Of a stretch of DNA of 64,000 bases, positions 23,927 to 36,780 are shown one piece after another. Each line of letters opens with the position of its first letter. The first letter of the stretch is position 1. This stretch comes from Riptortus pedestris. Its lineage: Eukaryota > Arthropoda > Insecta > Hemiptera > Alydidae. The translations under genes and the position numbers were made by a program. Location of the stretch: contig CM032228.1 of NCBI GenBank assembly GCA_019009955.1, positions 259,280,001-259,344,000 on the forward strand. Direction: 5' to 3'. The notes under the pieces were generated by a model that did not search any database, was not told where the DNA came from, and saw only the letters and a program-made list of their open reading frames with translations.

Positions 23927-26900
23927 TTCGTCAGCCTCCTTTCTCAACCAATGCGACATACACATTTTATTTGTCATAGCACACATTTAGCACAATTACA
24001 GCCTCATTTCTTCATTCGTCAATATAAGCTATATAATATAAATGTACTAAGTAGCCCTCTTTGCAACAAACCTCTTAATTTTTTTAGAATTACCTTGTAC
24101 AAAATTTCCATATTGCTTGAGGTGAAGAGGGTTTTTGAAGAGGACAAAGTAGGAAATAGGTATCTTCTCCATATCTATTAGAAAAACAGACAATTCATAC
24201 GGGACTTTTTTCGGCTTGAAATGAAAAAGAAACTCCAAACTACATTCGAGATATTGTTTTATCCAATGCGTAATAAAAAACCCATTTTGTTTCGTTTCTC
24301 GAGATCCCTTATAAGGCCGACATATGATCAGCCTATTACATATGATACACCATTCGTCTAAAAATTAAAAAAATTCTGTGAAACAGAGATTTTTCATAGA
24401 TACGGGTAAAACATTGTTCTGAAACACAGTTTTGTTGTGATGAGAGCATCGATTCGACTTCTCGAATAAAGTGAGTATTTTCATTATAAAAGCTAATAAA
24501 AAGATCACACTTCATTTTTTTCTAAACTGTCTGAAGTTGTTAAAAAAACAATTTTCATACTTAAAGTAGATGCAAATACATACTAGCAATGTTGATGGCA
24601 AAGTCGATTTTGTTTTAATATATGTAGAATTACAAACAAAAATTAATCGATTAAACAAATATATTGAATTCGATATATCTCTTATGAGTTTACCTTTTTC
24701 AAAATATACATTTTTTTAAGTAGCATTAGTCCTGTAACTGATAAAAAAAATGTGCTGCAAATAAAATGTGTATTCCCAAATGACGGGTAATGGCTTCGAT
24801 TTATTCAACGATTTAAAATGGAACGAATATTACTTAGATTTATTTTGGCCGATTTATTTTCGGCTTGTTGCTCATAGAATCTCTGCACAGCGAAACATTT
24901 CGAACAAATGTCGATAACTATATCGAATTGTATTTACAACAACGAAAAAGGTTGTGAGGTGAAATCCTTAGTAATAGAAAAAGTTATATAGAAAAGAGAG
25001 AGAAAACAAATATTTATAACTGCTCTTAACAAAACTGGTCCAATTTGAAACAATGAATGGTATGATGGAGAGAAGAATAATAGTGAGATGTAGAAATAGG
25101 AAATGTATCCAACCATCAAATATGTTCCTCATCAACTTTATATATAATCAGTCAAACAATTGGTATTTTCTCTTCTTTAGTTTTCATTGACAACCTTATT
25201 ATTGTTCATTCAAAACACATAATATTTTTTTCAAAACTGTCTTATGAGCACATACTGTCTCTATGGTAACATTAAGAAAGCAAGCTTATTTTTGCCAGAG
25301 TCGTTCGAAACCAAATTTATTTGCTACCTCTAGAAAAAAATGTCAGCTGTCCAAATTTTATTAATAAGGTTTTGTGTAATTGTGATTCGATCGATTTAAA
25401 ACATTGAAATTTATCCATGAGAAGGTAAAGGCAAACCTTTGGAATATTTAATATCAATTTTTCATATTTACAGCAGGCTTCACACAAAATAAATCTGTGA
25501 AAAAAGTCTCTTAATTTAAGCTTAACTGTTATAGGGGAATAACAAAAGTTGTAAAAGTGGACTGGCCTCTATTTTCAGTTTAGCTAGTTTACTTTATTCA
25601 TCTATTATACATCTATTTGCTGTTTATCTTCTCCTCTGTAAAATTTAATTCTGACAAATTGAGCAACGAAGTATATCAATCGATTTAGGAACCATAAGTG
25701 TGTAACAATCGGAAATATTTCATCTCAGCTCAAACAATATGCTAAATATTAAAAAAAGATACTCGAAAAAATTGCTAATTTATCAATTATAATGTCGATG
25801 AATGACATATTTCTGCATTAGTTATAACAAATAATTTTTCGATCACAAATTAATTGGCTTTTATCGAATTGCTGGCCGAAGGTAAAATCTGTTCAATAGA
25901 CGACTCGGTAAAAGGTTCAATATTTAAATTACTCTAGGTGTTTAGCATCGTCATGAGAAGCAGAAATACAACTAAAATTAGTGACGAATATTAGATGAAG
26001 CTGCTCCAAGCTGTGACCATTTACAGCTGAGCTCCTCCAAGACAATCTTGCAGAAATTAATTCTGTTTGTATTTGTCCTGACGATAAGGCATCATTAGAA
26101 GCGTGTAAACAAATACACATAGATAAGTTTAACCGAGAGGAGTCCTGAAATTATTTGGCCATCAGTTGAAAGACTCATAAAAATCGATTGTTGTAAAGGT
26201 ATTTTAGTAAAATATAAAAAAAGTTCTATTGAAGCCTCTCTTAATGACTTATACAATCTTATATAATGTGATTGTATTTTTAATATATAAGGGTTACTGA
26301 TTTTGTAAATAAAGTATGTATTATTTTAAGTCTATAAATCTAAAGTGTATGGGTGGGATTTGAAGGGTATCTAATAATTGTGCTATTATATACATGTTAT
26401 GTATAATTATTTATATAAATATATGGGTGATATGTAAATTATGTGTGCAATACTCGTCGGCTCATCGCTTCCGACTCTGTATCTATAGAGCAAAATGTAT
26501 ATTTATAGAATAAGTAGAGTTTGTAAATAGTTCAATATACATATACTATATATGTCGATAATGTTTACATTATAACAACAATTATTTTCGAGGGACAACG
26601 ATTTATTTTGTTTGTATGTAAATTTAAATTTTGTACTTTTTTCTATAAGGATGGTTGGAATATATGTTTAATGCCTCGAAGCTTCTTTTCATGATTTGTC
26701 TCAAATGGTGCTTTTTATTTATTTCTTAGCTTATTCTCATCCTATTTTTTTGTCGAGTTTACGAAGCATTTCACTAATATTAACTGTTTCTTAGTAAAGA
26801 TTTAGCACTTTTTTATTTGAAAAAAGAAAATTTCTGTGTGAAAAATTCCTCGAGTAAATTAAATGCTTGTGATTTTGTTAATATGTCTAACGAAATAAAT

Positions 26901-26930
26901 GTTCATTACATGTGTGCAATAAACAAACAC
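23927..26930 (+). other. Vsx: Probable long Vsx 3' UTR
   Basis: Repeat-free, very AT-rich sequence follows the stop codon. It contains UGUAAAUA, the Pumilio-type element, at 26304-26311 and 26522-26529. Candidate polyadenylation signals AATAAA lie at 26308-26313, 26894-26899 and 26918-26923, and the last two flank a TGTGTG stretch. Lack of tandem arrays and transposon debris over 4 kb contrasts with the rest of the window and fits selection on a regulatory UTR. The extent is inferred and no transcript evidence is available. Confidence 0.45.
26894..26923 (+). terminator. Vsx: Candidate distal Vsx polyadenylation signals
   Basis: Two AATAAA hexamers (26894-26899, 26918-26923) with GTGTG between them. 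An alternative proximal signal is at 26308-26313, overlapping a Pumilio-type element. Confidence 0.35.
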
Positions 26931-28231
26931 ATTCGAAACATTTTTAAAAATATGTAGCTATTCTACTTACATTATTTGATAAATCACAAGTATTTTCGAC
27001 AAAATGGAGTCACTGTTAAAGATATGCCAATTCAATCAGTGTAATAATAAGCACATTTGTTTCGAGCTATTTTATAACATTCGATGATTTAGCTAACATT
27101 TAGATGAAGAGGGTTCTTAATGGGCCCAACCATATCGAGCAAGTTTCTACTTTTAAAAATAAAATTTAAAAAAGAACTAGGAAAATAATAATGTTTTTTA
27201 TTTTGTCTGTATTGCATGGAAAGTCATGTTCTTAAACGAATGAACCATAAATAAATATGATAATAAATTTTAATTCGATAACTCAATCATATTAAAATAA
27301 TGTTTAAATTGTTTGATATTTTTAAAAATAATTCTAGTTTCTCCAGAAAATTTTGTAAGGAAATTCTCTAATTAAAAACTTATTTAAACACGAAAAACTA
27401 AATTATCTACCCGTAAAAATATATAGTGATTAGTCGACTTTTTTTCTACTGCGTCTTACATTAGCAAAAAATGCTTTAAATCTAAGATTTCAAACAAATA
27501 AATAATTGAAATTAAATACAGTTACCGAGAGCAAGTGTTAAATTGATATGCTCCAAATATGTTTTTAATAAAAAATGCAACAAAAAATAGTAATCGAAAT
27601 GAAAAGTAAACATGAAGCTTACAAATGAAATACATTTCAAAAGGATCAATGGTCATAAATTTGTTTTTAGGGCAATTGAGTTGATGTTGGCCGATATCAT
27701 GTGTCACGTTCAGCCAGAACCAGCTTCATACAATTAAAAGCTGCTCTCAACATCTCTATTTATATCATATCCTCCTTCACCGTTATATTTCTTTAATGAA
27801 GATTGTATCTCATCTTAATTTCTTCTCCAAGCTTCTTCCATCTACTACCACCAAGTTTATCGCTCATTTAACTCCCATATTATTTTATTTATTAATTGTA
27901 ATTTACTGAAAACTATTTTCATTTATAACAAATTTATTCTATTTTTTTAGAAATGAGGATTGATGTCCTTAAGCTTCTTGTTGATGGCGAAACATGATAT
28001 CGGCTCATAATTTAAATATCGAATGCAATACCAGCTAAAACCAATACTCATCCTGTTTTTGGGGGAATATTTAGTTGATAAATATACAGAGTGTTTCAGA
28101 TAAGAACGACCAGCAATTTCTCTCAAGGGTTCCAATATTTCACTTCGATTTTCCTATTTATAATGGAGAAAATGGCGATAGACCACCCCATATAATCACT
28201 ACTCAAGGTAATAAGGCATTACACTTCATTT
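26931..28231. other. Intergenic AT-rich sequence; possible repeat 3' end at 28088-28231
   Basis: No coding signal from 26931 to about 28080. The part starting CAGAGTGTTTCAGATAAGAA at about 28088 and ending in a pure A run (28232-28254) looks like the tail of a retroposed repeat, but I cannot assign the family. Confidence 0.35.
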
Positions 28232-28257
28232 AAAAAAAAAAAAAAAAAAAAAAAAAC

Positions 28258-29308
28258 ATTAACTTTAAGTTGTTATTAGCCTTGTCAAGAGTTCAAAGCT
28301 ACAAAAATGAAATGGTACTGTATGCAAAGATTCACTCGCTACATACACTCAACTACATTTACTCGACATATCCTTTGGCTATCAAAAGTATTGAACAATT
28401 TCACCGACTAAACTCTGGTAATACAGACATTAGTCTTTTATGGTTACCCGGAGATACTAACATCAAGGAAAGCACAGACATAGGCAGATTAGCAAAATGG
28501 ACTATAGACAAAGTAGACATTGGCATAAACTCTGCTGACGACCAAGACGTATTAGCCGAATGCACTCCAACAGCAGAGGCAGCAATCTTGCCGTAACTCA
28601 CACAACAATTAACTGAGACAAATATAACAAACAGTTAAGGAATGGCCATCAAGCAAGAGAAGAGAGGAAGTTGTGCTGAGCAGACTACACATTGGCCATT
28701 CCTTGCTGATCCATAGACTCTTAATGACAAACAAGGACACACCGACTTGTAGACATTGTAACGAAACATTAACTGTACATCACATATTGACTAACTGTCG
28801 ACGAACAGACAATTTAGACATTCTAAATGGCTTACAGCAACTTTTGAGCGATAACAGTAATTACATAGACTCAATCATTAAACATCTAAAAGACATTAAT
28901 ATATACAACACACTATAATCTACAATTTCTACACTCTACTCTTCACTTCTTTCTACATTAGCAGGTTCTATACACTGAAATTTTATTTATTCTTTTACTC
29001 GGTTTCCCTTTTCCTTTTTTTATTTATTTTTCTCCTTATTTTTTAAAATTATTTATGCTTTCTTTCTTTCTTCCCACCCCCTTCTATGCTTACATTTTCA
29101 TTTATATTATTTTCACCAGCCTGAAGTTTCCATCAACAATATCGTTTGCTTCATATAAGGCTGACATGCCAATTAACCGTATGTCATAGTTCACTCTTTT
29201 TTCGTTTCTTCTTTTTTTTTCTTTTCGTGTTTTCGAGCACATTTGAATAATGAGTAAATTGCCAGCATTGTGGAACTCATTTAAATAAATAAATAAAAAA
29301 ACAAAAAC
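28258..29308 (+). mobile_element. 5'-truncated LINE (non-LTR retrotransposon), RNase H and C-terminal zinc motif
   Basis: The first open segment (about 28261-28596) contains LWLPGDTNIKESTDIGRLAK, which aligns with the RNase H motif (x-PGH-x-x-I-x-GNE-x-AD-x-x-AK). Several expected residues are replaced: D for H, S for N and I for A. A frameshift follows. The second segment (about 28640-28918) has LSRLHIGHSLLIHRLLM and then CRHC-x5-TVHHILTNC, the CCHC-like motif that follows RNase H in I/Jockey-type elements. The 3' part to 29308 is a non-coding tail ending in an A-rich TAAATAAATAAATAAAAAAA run. It is preceded directly by an A run, so it sits against the tail of another repeat. Not functional. 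Confidence 0.8.
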
Positions 29309-30952
29309 TTGAATTTAATAATTTCTCTAGCCTTTTTAAAATAAATATATGAGGAAAACCGGTAATTATAAATGAATACCCTGTCACAACAAACCTGTCC
29401 ACTCAAACACATTTTCTTACTTTACTCCATTTATTATTTTAAAGTAAATTACACACTTTTTAATGTATACGAATAGAAAACCGTATTTTTAACTTTGTAA
29501 TAGCACAATACTAACTAACCTGAATGAGGCTTGTATGGGAAATATTAGATCAATATCAGGAATATATTTGATTTTGTGTCTCAGCCAAAAAGCTTTAATA
29601 CAAAATAATTTGGAGGTTTTCCCATGGTAATAGATAATGGCACGTAGGCATATTAGCTATGTTTCTAATAGCTATGGCCAAATGTGCTGTTTTGTAATTC
29701 CATCCCCCATTACCCCCCCCCCCCTCTACAAGAATCTTTGCTAGTTAACTCTGTGCATCACAAAATCCACATGCAAAAAGTACAATTTCAAATCCCTATT
29801 TGTTAGTGCCATAAGAAAGCACTAAAGGGTATATCACAAAATCGAAGGAATATATTAACAACTAGGTCAAAAATTGCTCATCGTTCCTACTTTGAAAAAC
29901 TATCGATAATTAAACTATTGGCAGTTCCTATCAGATACAAAAGATCTTTAAAAACAATAAATAAATGAATTATCAAAATATAAACATCTGGAGAAAGTAA
30001 TTGTGGAAGGTAAGTAATGGTTTTGTTTTTAAAAGTGTATGCATTTTTCAATATTAGTCGAGAAACTTTTGATACCAAATGTCTCATTTATTTTTTAAAT
30101 ATTTTCTATTGACTGGATTCAGTAAGAATGGCTAATTTTCCTTTGACAAACTACTCTCTGTAAAAATTCACAAAGATGTCAGAGTGAGAGGAGAGGTGCT
30201 AATAGAGAGAATCAGCTTGTTGGTAGCAACTCTCATCTCGACTAGTCCTCTCTCCCTTGCCGCTTTATTGTTGCACAGCCTCATCCACATCACACTGGGA
30301 CAACACTAAATCCTCTTTCTTCTCTGATAAAATTCAGTGTTACCTATTCATATCAAATACTACCACAACGAAACAACTTCCTTAAAATGTACAAACATAA
30401 GAAAAATAAATAAAGAAAATTTGAAATAGTAAGGAACTTATATATATAGCAAATCTGTTATTATTCACTGATTGATATCTAGTTTGAAATGCTCATGTTT
30501 CGGTGGGCTAAATTTTGATCTCTAATTTTATTTATATTTTTGAAATTGTTTTATGTTATTAATTATTGCTGATGAAGCTTTATGAGATTTTGTTTATAAA
30601 AATCAGAGTTGACAGAGAAATATTTCACTTTTTCGCCCGTCTAAAATAAATTATTTGGGCGACATATAAATATTTAAAAATATAGTCAGCTTATGTGTTG
30701 TATATATTTGAGTATAGGCAAATTGTATTATATAATATAAATTTCATATGTTTGAGCATTCTGCCCAGAATAATGTCGAGTCTTTTTGAGTAAACCCCAC
30801 ATTTATTATTGTACATGTCAACCTCATAGATGTTTACCGAATGGGACAGAAATAATAAACTTTTTTGGAAAACTACCTAATAATTGTTCTTTATCTTTCC
30901 TTTTATTTCTCCTTGCGAACAGATGTCATCACAGAGAAAGAAGAGTCAAATG
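29309..30952. other. Intergenic, no gene recognised
   Basis: AT-rich. A C run occurs at about 29714-29727. The patch at 30175-30310 is GC-richer and has loosely inverted GA/CT-rich words, but no protein or RNA gene is recognised. Confidence 0.4.
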
Positions 30953-32455
30953 AAACTAGTGCAATTGTAGGCAAGGCTTGGATCAAATAAGGCAGGTTGG
31001 AGAAGTTCAGAGGAAGGAGGCTCTCAAGCAGATCCTACATCAGCCGAAACTATTGCAATTGTAGGCAAGGCTTGGATCAAATAAGGCAGGTTGGAGAAGT
31101 TCAGAGGAAGGAGGCTCTCTAGCAGATCCTACATCAGCCGAAACTAGTGCAATTGTAGGCAAGGCTTGGATCAAATAAGGCAGGTTGGAGATGTTCAAAG
31201 GAAGGAGGCTCTCTAGCAGATCCTACATCAGCCGAAACTAGTGCAATTGTAGGCAAGGCTTGGATCAAATAAGGCAGGTTGGAGATGTTCAGAGGAAGGA
31301 GGCTCTCAAGCAGATCCTACATCAGCCGAAACTAGTGCAATTGTAGGCAAGGCTTGGATCAAATAAGGCAGGTTGGAGATGTTCAAAGGAAGGAGGCTCT
31401 CTAGCAGATCCTACATCAGCCGAAACTAGTGCAATTGTAGGCAAGGCTTGGATCAAATAAGGCAGGTTGGAGATGTTCAAAGGAAGGAGGCTCTCAAGCA
31501 GATCCTACATCAGCCGAAACTAGTGCAATTGTAGGCAAGGCTTGGATCAAATAAGGCAGGTTGGAGATGTTCAGAGGAAGGAGGCTCTCTAGCAGATCCT
31601 ACATCAGCCGAAACTAGTGCAATTGTAGGCAAGGCTTGGATCAAATAAGGCAGGTTGGAGATGTTCAGAGGAAGGAGGCTCTCTAGCAGATCCTACATCA
31701 GCCGAAACTAGTGCAATTGTAGGCAAGGCTTGGATCAAATAAGGCAGGTTGGAGATGTTCAGAGGAAGGAGGCTCTCAAGCAGATCCTACATCAGCCGAA
31801 ACTAGTGCAATTGTAGGCAAGGCTTGGATCAAATAAGGCAGGTTGGAGATGTTCAGAGGAAGGAGGCTCTCAAGCAGATCCTACATCAGCCGAAACTAGT
31901 GCAATTGTAGGCAAGGCTTGGATCAAATAAGGCAGGTTGGAGATGTTCAAAGGAAGGAGGCTCTCAAGCAGATCCTACATCAGCCGAAACTAGTGCAATT
32001 GTAGGCAAGGCTTGGATCAAATAAGGCAGGTTGGAGATGTTCAGAGGAAGGAGGCTCTCAAGCAGATCCTACATCAGCCGAAACTAGTGCAATTGTAGGC
32101 AAGGCTTGGATCAAATAAGGCAGGTTGGAGATGTTCAGAGGAAGGAGGCTCTCAAGCAGATCCTACATCAGCCGAAACTAGTGCAATTGTAGGCAAGGCT
32201 TGGATCAAATAAGGCAGGTTGGAGATGTTCAGAGGAAGGAGGCTCTCAAGCAGATCCTACATCAGCCGAAACTAGTGCAATTGTAGGCAAGGCTTGGATC
32301 AAATAAGGCAGGTTGGAGATGTTCAAAGGAAGGAGGCTCTCAAGCAGATCCTACATCAGCCGAAACTAGTGCAATTGTAGGCAAGGCTTGGATCAAATAA
32401 GGCAGGTTGGAGATGTTCAGAGGAAGAAGGCTCTCAAGCAGATCCTACATCAGCC
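30953..32455. repeat. 94-bp tandem array, 16 copies
   Basis: Direct repeats of a 94-bp G-rich unit containing AGTGCAATTGTAGGCAAGGC and TTGGATCAAATAAGGCAGGT. Variant sites: AAGTTC/ATGTTC (only the first two copies have AAG), CAGAGG/CAAAGG, CTCAAGC/CTCTAGC. The states at the second and third sites are shuffled among copies, as expected from unequal exchange or conversion. Confidence 0.96.
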
Positions 32456-32902
32456 CATCACAAGCAATAGAGTAAGTTCAAACATAAGGAGATTTGGAGG
32501 CAACAACATGCAACCGGGTTGTGTAAACTATCGACATTTCCTATGTCCTTGAATAACTCCTTCTCATTGTATCCCATCACTTATTGTATAGGAGGATTAC
32601 TAAAGGCTGGAAACAACTACGTGTGACTAACTGGCTAAATTTAAGCTTCAAAAAATAAAACATATAACAACAATAGTAGAGCATCAATAGTTTTACAGGA
32701 TTCGTTCCATAACATTTTACAATTCAACTCATAATAATAGAGATATTTTCGAATCCCCCCCCCTACTCACCCACTATTTCAGAACCGATTTCAGGCAATA
32801 ATAATTATGACTGAAACGGAAACATAATGAGCATCGAAACTCACATAATAAGGGGATCAAAAGAAATAATGGTATTTAAGCTTAGTATAAAATGATGTAG
32901 GT
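32456..32902. other. Spacer between the 94-bp and 52-bp arrays
   Basis: AT-rich unique sequence with a C run at about 32755-32763. Nothing else recognised. Confidence 0.4.
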
Positions 32903-35900
32903 CATTCAGTACATGTCCTACCAACAGAGGGCCCCCTATTATTCCCTCCCTCAGCATTCAGTACATGTCCTACCAACAGAGTGCCCCCTATTATTCCCTC
33001 CCTCAGCATTCAGTACATGTCCTACCAACAGAGTGTCCCCTATTATTCCCTCCCTCAGCATTCAGTACATGTCCTACCAACAGAGTGCCCCCTATTATTC
33101 CCTCCCTCAGCATTCAGTACATGTCCTACCAACAGAGGGCCCCCTATTATTCCCTCCCTCAGCATTCAGTACATGTCCTACCAACAGAGGGCCCCCTATT
33201 ATTCCCTCCCTCAGCATTCAGTACATGTCCTACCAACAGAGTGTCCCCTATTATTCCCTCCCTCAGCATTCAGTACATGTCCTACCAACAGAGTGCCCCC
33301 TATTATTCCCTCCCTCAGCATTCAGTACATGTCCTACCAACAGAGTGCCCCCTATTATTCCCTCCCTCAGCATTCAGTACATGTCCTACCAACAGAGTGC
33401 CCCCTATTATTCCCTCCCTCAGCATTCAGTACATGTCCTACCAACAGAGTGCCCCCTATTATTCCCTCCCTCAGCATTCAGTACATGTCCTACCAACAGA
33501 GTGCCCTATTATTCCCTCCCTCAGCATTCAGTACATGTCCTACCAACAGAGTGTCCCCTATTATTCCCTCCCTCAGCATTCAGTACATGTCCTACCAACA
33601 GAGTGCCCCCTATTATTCCCTCCCTCAGCATTCAGTACATGTCCTACCAACAGAGTGCCCCCTATTATTCCCTCCCTCAGCATTCAGTACATGTCCTACC
33701 AACAGAGTGCCCCCTATTATTCCCTCCCTCAGCATTCAGTACATGTCCTACCAACAGAGTGTCCCCTATTATTCCCTCCCTCAGCATTCAGTACATGTCC
33801 TACCAACAGAGGGCCCCCTATTATTCCCTCCCTCAGCATTCAGTACATGTCCTACCAACAGAGTGCCCCCTATTATTCCCTCCCTCAGCATTCAGTACAT
33901 GTCCTACCAACAGAGTGCCCCCTATTATTCCCTCCCTCAGCATTCAGTACATGTCCTACCAACAGAGTGCCCCCTATTATTCCCTCCCTCAGCATTCAGT
34001 ACATGTCCTACCAACAGAGTGCCCCCTATTATTCCCTCCCTCAGCATTCAGTACATGTCCTACCAACAGAGGGCCCCCTATTATTCCCTCCCTCAGCATT
34101 CAGTACATGTCCTACCAACAGAGTGCCCCCTATTATTCCCTCCCTCAGCATTCAGTACATGTCCTACCAACAGAGGGCCCCCTATTATTCCCTCCCTCAG
34201 CATTCAGTACATGTCCTACCAACAGAGTGCCCCCTATTATTCCCTCCCTCAGCATTCAGTACATGTCCTACCAACAGAGTGCCCCCTATTATTCCCTCCC
34301 TCAGCATTCAGTACATGTCCTACCAACAGAGTGCCCCCTATTATTCCCTCCCTCAGCATTCAGTACATGTCCTACCAACAGAGTGCCCCCTATTATTCCC
34401 TCCCTCAGCATTCAGTACATGTCCTACCAACAGAGTGCCCCCTATTATTCCCTCCCTCAGCATTCAGTACATGTCCTACCAACAGAGTGCCCCCTATTAT
34501 TCCCTCCCTCAGCATTCAGTACATGTCCTACCAACAGAGTGCCCCCTATTATTCCCTCCCTCAGCATTCAGTACATGTCCTACCAACAGAGTGCCCCCTA
34601 TTATTCCCTCCCTCAGCATTCAGTACATGTCCTACCAACAGAGGGCCCCTATTATTCCCTCCCTCAGCATTCAGTACATGTCCTACCAACAGAGTGCCCT
34701 CCATAATTCCCTCCCTCAGCATTCAGTACATGTCCTACCAACAGAGTGCCCCCTATTATTCCCTCCCTCAGCATTCAGTACATGTCCTACCAACAGAGTG
34801 TCCCCTATTATTCCCTCCCTCAGCATTCAGTACATGTCCTACCAACAGAGTGTCCCCTATTATTCCCTCCCTCAGCATTCAGTACATGTCCTACCAACAG
34901 AGTGCCCCCTATTATTCCCTCCCTCAGCATTCAGTACATGTCCTACCAACAGAGGGCCCCCTATTATTCCCTCCCTCAGCATTCAGTACATGTCCTACCA
35001 ACAGAGTGCCCCCTATTATTCCCTCCCTCAGCATTCAGTACATGTCCTACCAACAGAGGGCCCCCTATTATTCCCTCCCTCAGCATTCAGTACATGTCCT
35101 ACCAACAGAGTGCCCCCTATTATTCCCTCCCTCAGCATTCAGTACATGTCCTACCAACAGAGTGCCCCCTATTATTCCCTCCCTCAGCATTCAGTACATG
35201 TCCTACCAACAGAGTGCCCCCTATTATTCCCTCCCTCAGCATTCAGTACATGTCCTACCAACAGAGTGCCCTCTATAATTCCCTCCCTCAGCATTCAGTA
35301 CATGTCCTACCAACAGAGTGCCCCCTATTATTCCCTCCCTCAGCATTCAGTACATGTCCTACCAACAGAGTGCCCCCTATTATTCCCTCCCTCAGCATTC
35401 AGTACATGTCCTACCAACAGAGGGCCCCCTATTATTCCCTCCCTCAGCATTCAGTACATGTCCTACCAACAGAGTGCCCCCTATTATTCCCTCCCTCAGC
35501 ATTCAGTACATGTCCTACCAACAGAGTGCCCCCTATTATTCCCTCCCTCAGCATTCAGTACATGTCCTACCAACAGAGTGCCCCCTATTATTCCCTCCCT
35601 CAGCATTCAGTACATGTCCTACCAACAGAGTGCCCCCTATTATTCCCTCCCTCAGCATTCAGTACACGTCCTACCAACAGAGTGCCCCCTATTATTCCCT
35701 CCCTCAGCATTCAGTACATGTCCTACCAACAGAGTGCCCCCTATTATTCCCTCCCTCAGCATTCAGTACATGTCCTACCAACAGAGTGCCCCCTATTATT
35801 CCCTCCCTCAGCATTCAGTACATGTCCTACCAACAGAGTGCCCCCTATTATTCCCTCCCTCAGCATTCAGTACACGTCCTACCAACAGAGTGCCCCCTAT

Positions 35901-36516
35901 TATTCCCTCCCTCAGCATTCAGTACATGTCCTACCAACAGAGTGCCCCCTATTATTCCCTCCCTCAGCATTCAGTACATGTCCTACCAACAGAGTGCCCC
36001 CTATTATTCCCTCCCTCAGCATTCAGTACATGTCCTACCAACAGAGTGCCCCCTATTATTCCCTCCCTCAGCATTCAGTACACGTCCTACCAACAGAGGG
36101 CCCCCTATTATTCCCTCCCTCAGCATTCAGTACATGTCCTACCAACAGAGTGCCCCCTATTATTCCCTCCCTCAGCATTCAGTACATGTCCTACCAACAG
36201 AGTGCCCCCTATTATTCCCTCCCTCAGCATTCAGTACATGTCCTACCAACAGAGTGCCCCCTATTATTCCCTCCCTCAGCATTCAGTACATGTCCTACCA
36301 ACAGAGTGCCCCCTATTATTCCCTCCCTCAGCATTCAGTACATGTCCTACCAACAGAGGGCCCCCTATTATTCCCTCCCTCAGCATTCAGTACATGTCCT
36401 ACCAACAGAGTGCCCCCTATTATTCCCTCCCTCAGCATTCAGTACATGTCCTACCAACAGAGTGCCCCCTATTATTCCCTCCCTCAGCATTCAGTACATG
36501 TCCTACCAACAGAGGG
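32903..36516. repeat. 52-bp tandem array, about 69 copies
   Basis: Direct repeats of a 52-bp unit containing CATTCAGTACATGTCCTACC and CTATTATTCCCTCCCTCAG. It has about 20 C and 6 G per unit. The unit has no stop codon in any + frame, so frames of 400 to 1189 codons stay open in all three phases. These are not proteins. Variants: GAGTGCCCCC/GAGGGCCCCC/GAGTGTCCCC, TACATG/TACACG only in the right part, and two copies with CTATAATTCC or CCATAATTCC. Single 1-bp deletions occur at about 33504 and 34648. Confidence 0.97.
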
Positions 36517-36717
36517 CTCCCTCTGATAGTCTAAGTTGGGTTAGTAGTAATATACATACCAAGTTTCATAAAATTCGGTTCAGCCGTTTATGCGTGAAAA
36601 GGTAACAAACAAACAAACAGACACCAAGGAAACAAAATGCAGTTATGGTGTCTATGACATGTGAAACGAAAAGTTATCGTGAAATCTCGCGAAATAATCA
36701 ATGTACAGACAATTTTA

Positions 36718-36718
<1 letters not shown>
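36517..36718 (+). mobile_element. Family 2 repeat, 3' tail only, fused to the 52-bp array
   Basis: Starts at TAGTCTAAGTTGGGTTAGTA immediately after the last array unit and continues through AAATTCGGTTCAGCCGTTTA, a short CAAA repeat and TCGCGAAATAATCAATGTAC to a (TA)n tract. It matches the right ends of the copies at 36779-38087 and 57591-58838. Confidence 0.7.

Positions 36719-36778
<60 letters not shown>
36719..36778. repeat. (TA)n microsatellite between two family 2 copies
   Basis: About 60 bp of alternating TA, which also creates a spurious YIYIYI reading frame. Confidence 0.9.

Positions 36779-36780
<2 letters not shown>

Noticed and set aside
32913..36605. Very long open frames (up to 1189 codons) in all three + phases
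   Set aside because: They follow from a 52-bp unit with no stop codon in any + frame. Three overlapping frames with the same period, no domain and no splice or start context make a real protein implausible.
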